A stretch of 64,000 bases of DNA from Oehlia diaphana (GCA_003833135.1 QZLH01000047.1:32512-96511); one strand, 5' to 3'. Shown: positions 46,237 to 58,537, numbered from the stretch's first letter. Program-made: numbers and translations. Notes: generated from the letters alone by a model not told the origin.

Positions 46237-47330
46237 ATGTCAATCAACCCAACTGAAACTAATGCTGTTTCTGGTTCGTAATTTCGTATATGGCTATTTA
46301 TCCTCTTTTTATTATATTTTAATTTCTTGTATACGTCTGAAGAATCTGCTCTCGAAGAAAAGTTTACTAAGAACCTGAGTTTGGAGGACTCATCTAATAA
46401 GCAAAACACAGCTCCAGAAACCAAATCAGAAGAGGTTATTTATACGGAATCCACTTCAAAACCGGTAAAAAATAATGAAGTTGTCGAAAGTGACCTTGAA
46501 GAGTTTGCGGAAAGACTAGAAATCAAAGAATTTACAGAAAGTAAGGAGGAATGGAAAAAATTTTACGGTACGTAATAAGTCTGATTCGGCTTGATTGCAT
46601 TTTTATTAATATATCCTTTGTTTAGTTTTCGCTGGCTCGAAATTCGCTTGGCCTCCCACAATGAGAGTCGGTGAACGTCGCGAAGTCTTTGACTATGTTG
46701 TTCGACCCATTGGGAGCCAATCGGGGTGGAACTTGCAAAAAATACAGTAGAATACCGTCGTCTACTCGAATCAAAAACTCTAGATGCGTCGCAAGGATCG
46801 CATATTTTACTCAGAGATGGAAAACTAATTAAATATGGAAATGAGATAACTTCGAAAGAAGACGAAGAGCTAGGAGAAAAATATCCAGGGTGTTTTTATG
46901 TACCTATTGTTGAACGTACTGCTGTAATACGCATAGCCTCGGGCCCATATTTGCATTAGAAATTCAGTAAATGCATTAGATGAGGCAAAAATGGCAAATG
47001 TGGAACAGAATTTCCGAATAATCCCATACTTTGTAAGACAAAAATTGTATATTGATAAATGTGGTTGGAAGAGAACTTCTTTCCACCCTAGTGGATATGG
47101 CGCGGCAGCAAACTTACTCAAGCTTCAAGAGCATGGTTTGTATGTTTAGGTGACGGATCAAAATGGTCTCGTTGGTGCAAGACCGACCAAATTTATTCGT
47201 GGCAAGAATGTCCCCCTGCTGATGTCAATTGTGATTTAATTGGTTACGACGTTCTTAACAACATACCGCATTACAAGCCCTGTAGTAAACCCTACGTATT
47301 TCTTGAAGACTTGAAGACGATATTTTAGGA
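46237..47330 (+). pseudogene. Frameshifted spliced gene of unrecognised family
   Basis: A plausible original structure: ATG 46237 (MSINPTETNAVS), a 69-bp intron, then exon 46343-46566 with an acidic Ser/Glu-rich stretch (NLSLEDSSNKQNTAPETKSE). A second intron (GTACGT..TTTAG) follows, then an exon from ~46626 starting VFAGSKFAWPPTMRVGERRE. The frame breaks near 46715 and resumes as ELAKNTVEYRRLLESK, ILLRDGKLIKYGNE and GCFYVPIVERTAVIR. It breaks again near 46945, resuming as IRNSVNALDEAKMANVEQNF and FHPSGYGAAANLL. A TAG near 47146 is followed by VTDQNGLVGARPTKFIRGKN. At least two indels and one stop point to a recent pseudogene, or to assembly errors. The protein family was not recognised. Confidence 0.6.
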
Positions 47331-48965
47331 TCGGAATGAATTTTTTTTATAGTAAGTCAAATTTAATCAGCAAAAAAAATTCGAATAAGGTCTGGATTTT
47401 ACATGAATGATAACGCAGTATATGTATTCATATTGAAATTAAATAAAATTTCATGCTCATAATTTTCTAAACTGGGGTGTGCGTGTGTATCGAAAAGAAA
47501 TGTGTATGTAATGATCATAAAACACTTAAAGTGTTTATTTACTGAGGCCTAATTCTTGAAGTTGCTCAGGAATAACTATACGTTGGTCCCCATTAATTTA
47601 CTAGACTGTTTTAGAAATTATTAGTCAAAATTATCAATACTCGACTAAATTTCTATTTAAGCGCTAATAAAATTCTTGAACCGAACAATCAAGCAATACA
47701 AGGCTCGTCTTGTAGCAAAATAATTCATATCAAATGATAATCGAACATCACCGCTATAATGATTGTTGTTTAATCAATTAAAAATTTAACTTTAGTTCAA
47801 GAGATTTTACCAATTAAATTTTTAATTTAGCTCAAGAGATTTTACCAATTAATCTGAAAACTTGGTCAAAATGGTAATTCTTGTAAACTATTAACTTTAT
47901 AACTTATAATATTAATAAATAACAAAATCTTTCAAGCAAAAGTAAAGTTTGTAAGGAAATTTATTAAAATAATAAAGTAAATAAATTGTACAACAAATGT
48001 AATAAATATTTATTACGGATATTAGGATTTGATTTAGTTATTTTAATCCGTTTATCAAAAAATACTTGTCAAAAACTGTAACTTTAGTTCATATACAGTT
48101 AATACGTAGACGTTTAATTGATTGAATTAGGATCGCATTGTTGTAACAGAAATTCCCATATCTGAAATTTTGGATATTAACTACTGAGTTGATATTTTAA
48201 TATTAGTATGAAAAAGAGAAAAGTTATTACGAATTGAAAAAACTAATAATAAATATTAAATAATGAAATTATTTTTGGCTTTTTTTACCTTTAAAAACAT
48301 GAATTTAAAGGTTCAAAATAATTATCTGACTGGTAAATCACTAAAAATTTTATTGACGCGATAAATGCTATGATTCGATACTGAGCAAAATTATAATAAT
48401 ACACATACATAATAAATATGTTTTCTAAACCAATAAATTCTAGTATTTTAATGTGAAGTAGTGAGATTCATTAACAGACATATGTAAAAAAGTAGTCAAC
48501 CATCTACCTCTTTCGGTTTGTTCCGAATTATAATTTATAATCGTTACGCTTTACGGCTAATATAATAAGGTGAAAGCGGATTTAAGCGTAAATGTTAATG
48601 CACTTTTAATGGATTTGATGACTTGTTATAATAAAATGGCTAAAAAGTTACGGAGTGTATTAGCTTTTTTCGTATATATATAAAACAATAAGCAAACGAG
48701 CTATAAACTATCCACAAAAGGATGCCGTGAATATCACGTGGTCCGTTTGTGAGGTCAATTGTTCATACTTCATAATATTGTTACACTTTTTAAAAATTCA
48801 TATTAATTTAATATCAATAACAAATAACTGAAAATAAAAAAATTACAATAATATATGAATATAAATATATAATTTTAATTCATAAAAAAAAAAACTTACA
48901 TATTTATAATTTGCTGATTCCGAATCTTTAAGAATATCAGATATTTTTAAAAATTTAAATTCAAT
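47331..48965. other. Intergenic, AT-rich
   Basis: No supported gene. AATTAAAAATTTAACTTTAGTTCAAGAGATTTTACCAATTAA-type sequence is partly repeated (about 47776-47852): two imperfect copies of ~45 bp in tandem. Otherwise nothing was seen. Confidence 0.45.
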
Positions 48966-49776
48966 TTAATTTAGTGCTTTTTCTATTTTTTTAATTACTT
49001 GAAATACTTCATAATCTAAAGTTAAATAGAAAACTATCTGCTGTACATTTAGAACCATGTCCATTCCAATCTAGTGGATTATATCCTCCAATTAATCGTT
49101 TTGAATCTTGAATTTTTGCTACCCAAATACTAATAGCTCCTTTATTATCACAATTTCTATGAAATGAATCAGCATTAAATCCATCCTGTCCTGAATGATA
49201 TAATAATTTAAATCCATAAGGGATTCCATTTTTATTATAGGAGGAATCTTTTCTATCAATCCATGAAGTGAATAAAGCAGCATTATTTGATTGAATTAAG
49301 GTTGAACCAAGTTTTGGCTTTCTTGGAGATACTACATTAGTTTTAGGTTTTATGTCAGGAACAATATGAAATTCTAAAAGATCATGAATCAAGTCTTGTG
49401 GTAAGATATCTTTATAATTATTAACTCTATAAAAGAAATCTGTAGGTTCAATATCATAAAATATAATTAATGGAATAAATCTATATAATGATCTCTCAAT
49501 TTTTGTAATGTCATCTTTACCAAATATTGTTGGGTCATATTCTATATTCTGTTGAGCAAAACACCATTTCAATAAGCTTTCCCAAATCTCAATTTCATCC
49601 ATGTTTAAATAATCTCTTTTTAGCATAATTCCAACAAAGATGCTTTTAAATTAATAAATTTATTAGAATTAAAATTCTAGGTTCTTCACAAATCGTTTCA
49701 AGAAAAAAATTCCATAAATCTGTAAATTTTTCATGGATGATAGACAGTTTCAAGAAGGTATCAGGACGTTTTGCCG

Positions 49777-49885
49777 AAACCCATTTCGCCGAAGCCATTT
49801 CGCTGAAGGGATGTTTCGCCAAAAGGACGTTTCGCCGAAACCCATTTCGCCGAAGCCATTTCGCCGAATGACTATTTGCCGAAAC
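49777..49885 (+). repeat. TTTCGCCGAA subterminal array, left
   Basis: Irregular repeats of TTTCGCCGAAGCCA, TTTCGCTGAAGGGATG and TTTCGCCAAAAGGACG spaced ~15-16 bp. They mirror the right-hand array in inverted orientation. Confidence 0.85.
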
Positions 49886-50207
49886 ATTATTTATTACATT
49901 TGTTTATTTTTTGTTTGTTTTATAAAATCGACAGATTATTCCATCCGTTATCTGTTATACATGAATTTTAGTTATTACAACAAGTTGAAAGAATAATCTT
50001 TAACCTCATGAAAGTATGACAAGAAGCGACGTAAATATTGTACACACGTTATATGTTAAAAAATCTATTTTTATTTATAATAAATCGAACTCTGATATTG
50101 GATCTGTATTAATTGTAACATTTTGTAAATCTTACAATTCACAAATAAATCTTAAAAGTTGTCAATTGGAAAAATTTAAAAAATTTAGAATTTTTTTTTC
50201 AAAATAA

Positions 50208-51156
50208 NNNNNNNNNNNNNNNNNNNNNNNNNNNNNNNNNNNNNNNNNNNNNNNNNNNNNNNNNNNNNNNNNNNNNNNNNNNNNNNNNNNNNNNNNNNNN
50301 NNNNNNNNNNNNNNNNNNNNNNNNNNNNNNNNNNNNNNNNNNNNNNNNNNNNNNNNNNNNNNNNNNNNNNNNNNNNNNNNNNNNNNNNNNNNNNNNNNNN
50401 NNNNNNNNNNNNNNNNNNNNNNNNNNNNNNNNNNNNNNNNNNNNNNNNNNNNNNNNNNNNNNNNNNNNNNNNNNNNNNNNNNNNNNNNNNNNNNNNNNNN
50501 NNNNNNNNNNNNNNNNNNNNNNNNNNNNNNNNNNNNNNNNNNNNNNNNNNNNNNNNNNNNNNNNNNNNNNNNNNNNNNNNNNNNNNNNNNNNNNNNNNNN
50601 NNNNNNNNNNNNNNNNNNNNNNNNNNNNNNNNNNNNNNNNNNNNNNNNNNNNNNNNNNNNNNNNNNNNNNNNNNNNNNNNNNNNNNNNNNNNNNNNNNNN
50701 NNNNNNNNNNNNNNNNNNNNNNNNNNNNNNNNNNNNNNNNNNNNNNNNNNNNNNNNNNNNNNNNNNNNNNNNNNNNNNNNNNNNNNNNNNNNNNNNNNNN
50801 NNNNNNNNNNNNNNNNNNNNNNNNNNNNNNNNNNNNNNNNNNNNNNNNNNNNNNNNNNNNNNNNNNNNNNNNNNNNNNNNNNNNNNNNNNNNNNNNNNNN
50901 NNNNNNNNNNNNNNNNNNNNNNNNNNNNNNNNNNNNNNNNNNNNNNNNNNNNNNNNNNNNNNNNNNNNNNNNNNNNNNNNNNNNNNNNNNNNNNNNNNNN
51001 NNNNNNNNNNNNNNNNNNNNNNNNNNNNNNNNNNNNNNNNNNNNNNNNNNNNNNNNNNNNNNNNNNNNNNNNNNNNNNNNNNNNNNNNNNNNNNNNNNNN
51101 NNNNNNNNNNNNNNNNNNNNNNNNNNNNNNNNNNNNNNNNNNNNNNNNNNNNNNNN
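50208..51156. other. Assembly gap (949 N)
   Basis: Unsequenced bases inside the Mutator-like element. The true length is unknown if the gap is a placeholder. Confidence 1.
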
Positions 51157-51189
51157 TTCGAGTGTACTCCGATTGTTACATGAATTACG

Positions 51190-51315
51190 AATTAAGGTTC
51201 ATGATGAGATTAATAAATAAATAAAAAAAATTTTATTGACATGTTTGCATGATTAGGTTCATGATGAGATTAATAAATAAATAAAAAAAATTTTATTATC
51301 ATGATTACACGATTA
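51190..51315. repeat. Two-copy direct repeat inside the element (~59-bp spacing)
   Basis: AGGTTCATGATGAGATTAAT followed by AAATAAATAAAAAAAATTTT occurs from about 51196 and again from about 51255. It is a local tandem duplication just inside the gap. Confidence 0.7.
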
Positions 51316-51349
51316 ATAAATTTATAAAAGTGATATTTCTATCATTTTC

Positions 51350-51553
51350 GGCGAAATGGCCCTTCGGCGAAACATCTTTTCGGCGAAATGGCTTCGGTGA
51401 AATGGACGATTCGATGAAATGGCTTCGGTGAAACGCCTCTTCGGTGAAACGTCTCTTTGGCGAAACATCCCTTCGGCGAAACATCCCTTCGGCGAAACAT
51501 CCCTTCGGCGAAATGGCTTCGGCGAAATGGGTTTCGGCGAAATAGCTTTCGGC
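51350..51553 (-). repeat. TTTCGCCGAA subterminal array, right
   Basis: About a dozen TTCGGCGAAA/TTCGGTGAAA units, interleaved with CATCCC, TGGC and CGTCTC spacers, in the opposite orientation to the left array. Confidence 0.85.
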
Positions 51554-51999
51554 AAAACGTAACGTAACCTTTCAAGAAAGACCAGTTAGATTTTGCATCA
51601 AAAATTCAGTTTGATGTTTAATCAAATATTCTTGAGCATGAGAAATTAATCGTTGGATATTAAGTTCTCCACAGCTACCAACAATTTCAATACATCAGGT
51701 CCTTGTAAATATTTCAATTCATTATTTCCAACCTAAACATAATGGAATAAATAAAAATATTTAATAATTTTATATAAAAATATGAAATGTCAAAATTTCA
51801 TTAATAAATAATGATTATTACCTAAGAATAATGTCAAATAAATGGGGCTGAATATTTGATTTTCTGAAAATAAATTTTCTATCTTTTTTTATAGCCCATC
51901 CATTAGAAAATGCTATACGAAAATATTTTGACCTAGTGCATAAAAAATTATTTCTTTAACATTTGGTTCATCTCCTGAGTAAATACTAATAACGTCATA

Positions 52000-54902
52000 T
52001 TTACCAATATAAAGTGCAGCTGTATAAATTTTCGACTGAGCTTAACGTAATCTTTATTTCTGATACTATAAATATACTGTAATTCTTAGAATTGACTACC
52101 ACCTTTTTTGCCTGCTATGCGAAGGATCATAGTGAGACCCTTGGTAAAAGGATGAGATCAGTAATAGGTTAAAGTAGGTAAAGGGTTAAGAGGTTAGAGA
52201 ATGGGAGAGATGTTTAAAAAAAATAACGGATAGCTCATGAACGTGATATATGACAACAACATATCGTTAGATTATTAAAATTAGTATAAAAATTAATAGC
52301 TTGAAAGCTTGTACTGTATATTAATGAATATTTTTTTTTTAAGACTCGATCAATTCATTCTATTATTATAATAAGAGCGATTAAATTTTGTTTAAAGCAG
52401 GAATTTATACATATAATTTAGAGTCATAAGAAACCATATACGTTAAATGATTCGTCTAATAAGAGTAAATATGACTCGAGTTCCACAAGATTAGTGCACT
52501 GGCACCACTGGCACCGATAAATTTTAAAAAAAATAAAATGGAAATAACCATAAATATTCTTTTAAGGTTAGTTTCATCTAAATTAATCTTTTCAATTCGT
52601 ATATTCACATTATCAAATCTATCTGTGGATTTTTGACAATAGCATGTGAATAACGTTGAAACGATTTTCAATTTTCAGTAGTTCAGGAAAATCGGATCAC
52701 TGATCCGATTAACCTATTTGGAGGTTCTACTGTATATTTTTGTTGATCTATTATTATAACTGTTCTGAAGATCCAAATTTCTTTCTTGGTTTGAATGGCG
52801 AAATAAAAATATATAATTATGACGTAATAACTAATTATTCGTAATCACCGTGTCAAACTTGCCTGGGATTTAATAGTTTAAGTGAATTCTAACTGATTAA
52901 ACTTATCTTTACTTAAGCTTAAAATCATGATATTGAGCCAAACCATTACATCAATTATAGTATTATTTCGAAAAATTCGTAATTTTATCTAGATATAATA
53001 TCGTGTTTATATTTGTTTAACGTTACAACTTACAAGGTGCTCGTTTAACCACCATGACCATATTTATCATAATAACTATATTACCTTTCATCTTATATTA
53101 TTTATAAAAGATTTTTATATTTATAATTAATGTTAGAACAATTGCAAATATTTTAAATGCATGATTTCAATAACACTTGCTTTTAAATTTTACGATCACA
53201 TCAGGACCCGAGCTATATATGGGTCAGGTCCTGGTTATTTGCTTAGAATGAGCCAAAATCATGTAGTCGTTTCCATTTGTGGACCGGAACGCATAAGAGT
53301 CGTTTTTCTTCTCCCTTTAATGAGCCTTTTACGGAAGATGGAATATAAAAAATGGCTTTTTTAGAGGGTCAACATATCTTGACGTGAAAAGGATCCCTGT
53401 GTCAAGATTTGTTGGTGATAGCATGTAAGAGAATTATTTTTACATTTATAAACATGATACGTTATTAATAAATTACTTTTTGTAAATCATGTCGGGAAAA
53501 ATGTCTGTCGGGACATCGAATTTAATTACCCAAGGATCAGCAAATTTATCCCTTAACAATATATATCTTGACCCTTCCACAAAGAAATGACGTAATTTCT
53601 AGCCCTAAATGCGACTTTTTCGACTTTAGAGACTATCATATATTAATACTTCCCAACAATTTTTTTAATAATTCGCAATGTCATACAGTAGTTGCGTTAT
53701 TAATGATTTATTTATAAAAGTATTTGTATAATTTAATTTATTAGTTTACATTCGTCCATTTATCAAACAATTGGTAATTCCAATATATATGTTATTTATT
53801 TGTTTAAAAACTATTGAAACGCTGAACGAATTTTTAAAGTTCTTATTTCAATTATCTCATTATTCGTTGTAAAAGTCTCAAGTGATACACTTGTTTAAAT
53901 GATTTTTATCATATAAATCACATGTTGGTCATTTTACATCAACGTTAAATGAAGTTCGATTAAGTGACATTATTTTATATATATAGATGGACCGAGGGTT
54001 TTACAAATTGGTCTTTTTTTAAAAAGAAAACTAAAACGTGATAGTTATCCGGTATCACGTGATTTTTTATAATGTGTTATCCGCAATATTACAAATCACG
54101 TAACACCGGATAAATCACTTATTCGGCACTTCGAGCCGAGTAAGTGATTTATCCGGTGTAACCATAAACCTTTTTTTAAATATCATCATCCAATTATAAC
54201 TATTAAATATCTAAATATCACGAATATTTTTTGACCTATTCTAGAAATATTGAAATCATTGTTTATTACCTTTCTGAAATTTTTAATTGCCTTTATTGTA
54301 TATAAATGTCATCCAAATTTTTGGTGTACAAAATATTCAGCGTATGGAAGTGTTACCGAACCTATTTTAGGAAACTTCCCGTTGAAAAAGTGATAAATTC
54401 ATTTGGATTTTGAGCCTCAAACCTCATTTTCAATAGCTAAAATTTATGACAAAAATATTGTCAATTAAATTAATCATTATATCTTATATGGATTACCATA
54501 TACAGTATAAAAGCGGATCTCGTGATCTATGAAATATGTATGATCTAATATATATTCAAAGTATTGGTCTAGCCATGTGATTTGATCATCATGTTTGGCA
54601 ACAAATTTATGAAAATCCGAAAATCTGTCAATGTCATACACTGCCTATTCTGGTTTTGTAACCGTATTCTTTTAAAGTTTTCCTGTTGTCTTGTTGCCAT
54701 TTTTTGTATTTTTGCTTTGTAAACCCCTATCCGATTTTACCCATTTTTCTTTATAAATAACGAATCATTTTCTTTTTATTGTCAAACTGTCAGTTTTTTT
54801 GAAATGCGTTTAAATGCGTTAAATTCCTTCCCATTTCAATAAATTAAAAAATATTTTTTTCTTCTTATTGTATTAGTAGTATCATTAGAAAAAATAGACA
54901 AA
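52000..54902. other. Intergenic, with one strong hairpin
   Basis: No supported gene. GGAGGTTCTACTGTA at 52722-52736 resembles the outer end of a pogo/Tigger-type element, but no partner end was found. A 57-base hairpin lies at 54103-54159. GC-richer patches at 53190-53400 and 53490-53640 look like remnants of unidentified repeats. The last ~300 bases are the acyltransferase promoter region. Confidence 0.45.
54103..54159. repeat. 57-base near-perfect hairpin
   Basis: 25-base arms (ACACCGGATAAATCACTTAT.. and ..AAGTGATTTATCCGGTGT) with one mismatch, around the 7-base loop ACTTCGA. A related CCGGTATCACGTGATTTTTT stretch lies ~60 bp upstream. It may be a foldback miniature element or an RNA structure. 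Confidence 0.75.
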
Positions 54903-57647
54903 ATGTTATCAATATACGACTTACTCGTATTCTTCTTTAGTGTGATCTTGGACCAATTTTTTAGAGAAATTAAATCACGAGGATCTCATAAAATTCCTAC
55001 GGAGGGTCCTGTGATTTTTGTTGCTGCACCTCATGCGAATCAGGTAAATAATACTTTATTGCTTTATTGTTAAATTGTTAATCAATTTTTTTGTATCATA
55101 CTTATACCATTGTTTCTTTAATTTTAGTTTGTTGATCCACTTGTTCTGATGAGGAATGCTAATCGTAGAATTTCATTTTTAATCGCTGAGAAATCCATGA
55201 AACGTAAATATATAGGATCAATGGCTCGTGCGTCTAATGCGAGTAAGTTATTAAAATCTTTTGTTAATAATTAATTATTTTAATTATTTAAACCAATTTA
55301 AATTTAATTTTTAATTTTTAAAATCATTATGTAGTTCCCGTAGCGAGACCACAAGATTTAGCCAAGCAGGGAATAGGAAAAATTTGTTTAAATGATAGAA
55401 TAAACGAACCTTTACGTATTACAGGGATCGGAACCGAATTCACAAAGCAATTAGAAGTTGGTTCTCAAATTGCACTTCCTAATGATCGTGGTTCATCTGA
55501 AGTTGTTAGTATAATTTCAGATACCGAATTAATAATCAAAAAAGAATTTAAAGATTTGAGAGCTCTAGAAATGTTGACTAAACCTGAAGGAACCCCATTT
55601 AAATGTTTGCCTCATATTGATCAAAGTCAGGTTTATGATGCCGTCTTCAAGACATTAAATGCAGGAAATTGTATTGGAATATTTCCTGAAGGTGGGAGTC
55701 ATGATAGAACAGAAATTTTACCATTGAAAGGTATTAGAGAATATTTTTTATCATCGTGATTTAATATTATTATTTCTTGAGTATAATGTATTATTTATTT
55801 TATATAGCTGGCGTCACAATTATGGCTCTTGGTGCAATGGCCGTAAACCCAAATTTAGATGTTAAAATAGTACCATGCGGTAAGATTAATATTAATTTGA
55901 TTATTCAATTTTGTTAAATATTTTATAATGATTAAAACATTGATCCGTTTATTAATTAGGTCTAAATTATTTTCATGCTCATTCTTTCCGTTCAAGAGCT
56001 GTTGTTGAATTCGGTTCGCCTATTTCAATACCAACTGAGCTTGTTGAAAAGTATCGTAAAGGTGGAACTGAAAAGAGAGAAGCATGTGGAAAATTATTAG
56101 ATTGCATTTACACAGCATTAAGAACTGTTACAGTTAATACACCAGATTACGAAACTTTGATGGTATTTATATATATATATATAGCATATATTTACGATTA
56201 AACAACCGTACTAATATGTACTGCATTTTGTTTAGGCTATACAAGCCGCACGACGTTTATATCGACCTGAACATCATAAGCTTGAATTATCAGATGTTAT
56301 TGAATTGAATCGTCGTTTTGTTGAGGGTTATATGAAATTTAAGGATGATTCACGTGTACAAGAAATGAATAACAAAATAATGATCTATAATCAATTATTA
56401 ATATATCATGGGTTAAGGGATCATCAAGTTAACAGAACGGGACTTGGAAAAGGAAGGGCTTTCGCTTTATTTGTATACAGACTTCTTCTTTTAACAGTAT
56501 GGGTTGTAATTGGCTTACCTGGGTAATTATTATATTATTGTTTTTATTTGTATAAAACATGAAATTAATTTATTTATTCAACTTTCTTATACTTAATTTT
56601 ACAATTTATAGCTTTATAATGAATATTCCATTAATTATAATAACTCGAGTCATATCAGCAAAGAAGCAAAAAGGTTAGATTTAAAAAAAATCATAAATTT
56701 TTTGAATTTATTCGGTCGGAACTTTCTTAAATTTTTTAAAAAAAAATTATTATTTATTACAGAGGCTTTAAAGGGATCTACTGTTAAAATAGCTGGTCGT
56801 GACGTATTAGCAACTTGGAAACTTCTTGTTGCTTTGGTTGTCACCCCTATATTATATGGGTTCTATACATTTATAACATTATGGTTAATCTACAAATATG
56901 ATTTGGAAAGATTACAATTTGGTTGGTGGACTCCTATAATTGTATACCTAATGTTCTATTTAATTAGCAACTTTACAATGCATTTAGCTGATTCTGGATT
57001 CGATGTATACAGGTTAGCTACTTTATTCTTACATATTTATTGTACAAAAAAAAAGAAGCCTTTTTAATAAAAAAAATCAATTTTTTTTTAGGTCACTTCG
57101 CCCACTTTTCTTATCACTCTTGCCATGGTCACAATCATCTATTCAAAATCTTCGTGAAGCACGTGAACAACTTTCTCATGACCTTACAAATCTTATCAAT
57201 GAACTCGGACCTAAAATGTACCCAAATTTTGGTAATTCGCGTATTGTAAAAGAATTTAGGGATCGATCACCTTCTCCATCAAGACCATCATCATCACTAC
57301 GATTATTCCCATTAAGTGATTGGCTTGATGATAAAGTTTTTGATTGGTCAAGAGCAGATGATTCAGATTATGATGATGTATTCTTTTTCCTTGATCAACA
57401 GAATAAAAATGTAGTAGGAAAGAGCAGAGGTTCATCAGGACGTAATAGTGCTATAACTCGTAGCAGAACAAATTCTACTGGATCATGTGATGGATATAAT
57501 AGTAGTAATTTAGCATTCACAGAGGTGAATAAAAGACCTGCCTCGGTATCATCAGTACCTAAAATACCTAAAGTTCAAGTAAATGATTTTGATGAAGATC
57601 CAGGATATCATGGAGATAAAGAGATTGAATCTAAAAAAAGTGTATAA
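54903..57647 (+). CDS. SCT1: Glycerol-3-phosphate / dihydroxyacetone-phosphate O-acyltransferase
   Basis: Nine exons: 54903-55043, 55128-55242, 55335-55730, 55808-55879, 55960-56162, 56236-56522, 56612-56673, 56763-57012 and 57092-57647. All have GT..AG introns and the frame is kept throughout (2082 bases, 693 residues). Length and order match yeast Gpt2/Sct1, which acylate glycerol-3-phosphate and DHAP at sn-1, the first step of phospholipid and triacylglycerol synthesis at the ER. Acyltransferase block I is APHANQFVD (His44, Asp50). NRRISFLIAEKSM and VARPQDLAKQGIG follow, and block III is IFPEGGSHDR (202-210). C-terminal membrane segments are FVYRLLLLTVWVVIGLPGF, LLVALVVTPILYGFYTFI and IIVYLMFYLISN. 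The tail is Ser/Asp-rich and probably disordered or phosphorylated (SPSPSRPSSS). No lesions. The name could equally be GPT2; the yeast paralogues cannot be told apart here. Confidence 0.95.
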
Positions 57648-58345
57648 AGTTAAATGAAGTAAGGGGACGTATTAGTAGATTAGTAATAGTATTTACAACA
57701 GTCTTAAATTGAAATTTAAGTGTTTTAATTAATAATCTTAAAAATTAGGTGATGCATGTTAAAGAGAAAACAAAAACTTTCGCAATTTATCTCGCAATAC
57801 TTAAAATATTATTATGTATTATCGTTTTTTTCTATAGATACTTATAATTGTGCAAAGCAATGAGATTTTTAATTTGAAATATAATAAATACATTCGTTTA
57901 AAAATAAGAAAATGCGTGTAAATTTTAGTTGAAACATTAGAGACAATGACATGCTTAATAACATCTTCAATAGATAGATTTATAATAGTAATTCTCGCGT
58001 AAAAATTTGAAAATTTATTGTATCTGTTACGACATGATTAATATAAAAAGTGAATTTAATAATGTAATCACGAGAAAATAACTATGAATAATAAAAGGAG
58101 AATCAGTAAAAGAATAAAAAAAGAAAATCTTTAAATTTGCAAAAGGAATAAAAGAGTTCACCCAAATATTTAAAATACAAAGTAATAAGAAAACCCCACT
58201 AAAAAAAAAAAATCATGATATAAAAGTAAAGAAATTTCTTTTTAATTCAAATATTCAACCTTCATTAACGTTCACAAAATGATGATAATCCAAACATCGT
58301 CACCAGTCGTTCGTTCCGTTGAGAGTATTTTGATCATAGATGATC
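57648..58345. other. Convergent intergenic region
   Basis: 3' flanks of two convergent genes. AATATAATAAATACATTC (about 57875-57895) is a candidate poly(A) site for the acyltransferase. No gene was seen. Confidence 0.45.
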
Positions 58346-58537
58346 TTACTTTTTATCATCACTTTTTGTTTGATTCTTTGGGTTTTCAGGTGCATCTTTC
58401 CAACGTTTAGCAACCATCACAAAAGCATCTTTATGAAGTATAGTTGGATGTTCTTCTTTTACTTTAACGAGTTCAGATTTCATAAATTTATTATATGGTC
58501 CCATTTTCTTTCTGCTACTTTTTTTTACTTTAGGCAT
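58346..58537 (-). CDS. Small YABBY/HMG-box-like protein (63 residues)
   Basis: One short frame from ATG 58535-58537. After a basic start (MPKVKKSSRKK) it reads GPYNKFMKSELVKVKEEHP, then HKDAFVMVAKRWKDAPENPK. This matches the conserved YABBY-type HMG helix pair (YNxFMKxELxxVK..HP...HKxAFxxxAxxWKxAPENPKN). Such small fungal proteins are presumed to be nuclear DNA-binding factors. The length is at the low end for the group (~60-90 residues) but both helices are complete. A 22-base T run (A run in the transcript) lies ~48 bp upstream. It is convergent with the acyltransferase gene. Confidence 0.88.
   Translation of the reverse strand: MPKVKKSSRKKMGPYNKFMKSELVKVKEEHPTILHKDAFVMVAKRWKDAPENPKNQTKSDDKK

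Larger units (their letters stand above)
49757..51569. mobile_element. Mutator-like (MULE) element candidate with 9-bp target duplication
   Basis: TTTCAAGAA occurs at 49748-49756 and 51570-51578, directly against the two ends. Intact BTB-TLDc paralogues have it once at this place. The ends are GGTATCAGGACGTTTTGCCG on the left and GGTTACGTTACGTTTTGCCG (reverse-complemented) on the right, with an exact 14-base core ACGTTTTGCCGAAA. Inward lie arrays of TTTCGCCGAA units, about 130 bp left (plus orientation) and 220 bp right (inverted). A 9-bp duplication is typical of Mutator-like transposons. The middle, including any transposase, is mostly in the N gap. Open frames over the arrays (FRRNPFRRSHFAEGMF) are repeat translations, not proteins. 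Confidence 0.75.
48966..51999 (-). pseudogene. BTB-BACK-TLDc gene, split by a transposon (copy E)
   Basis: The 5' part (about 51579-51999) has decayed BTB pieces (DVISIYSGDEPNVKEI) and a remnant of the first intron. It has a deletion in HAHSN and ends at EFLMQNLTG. The 3' part (48966-49747) resumes with the segment that follows in the paralogues (TVYHHEKFTDLWNFFLETIC-like, with indels). From 49626 it is open for 205 codons: MDEIEIWESLLKWCFAQQN, IERSLYRFIPLIIFYDIEP, YGFKLLYHSGQDGFN and GGYNPLDWNGHG. A deletion then joins FLFNF to the terminal Y-E-V-F-Q-V-I-K-K, out of frame. The two parts are separated by the element at 49757-51569, which sits in the TTCTTGAAA of the codons between BTB and BACK. 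Confidence 0.88.

Noticed and set aside
49733..49996. 87-codon open frame with RTFCRNPFRRSHFAEG
   Set aside because: It lies on the left subterminal array and terminal repeat of the Mutator-like element.
51322..51575. Two overlapping open frames with SPKPFRR/FAEGMF repeats
   Set aside because: They are translations of the TTTCGCCGAA subterminal repeat in two frames, not proteins.
52722..52736. Complete pogo-like element ending GGAGGTTCTACTGTA
   Set aside because: Only one end was found, with no partner terminus or TA duplication nearby.
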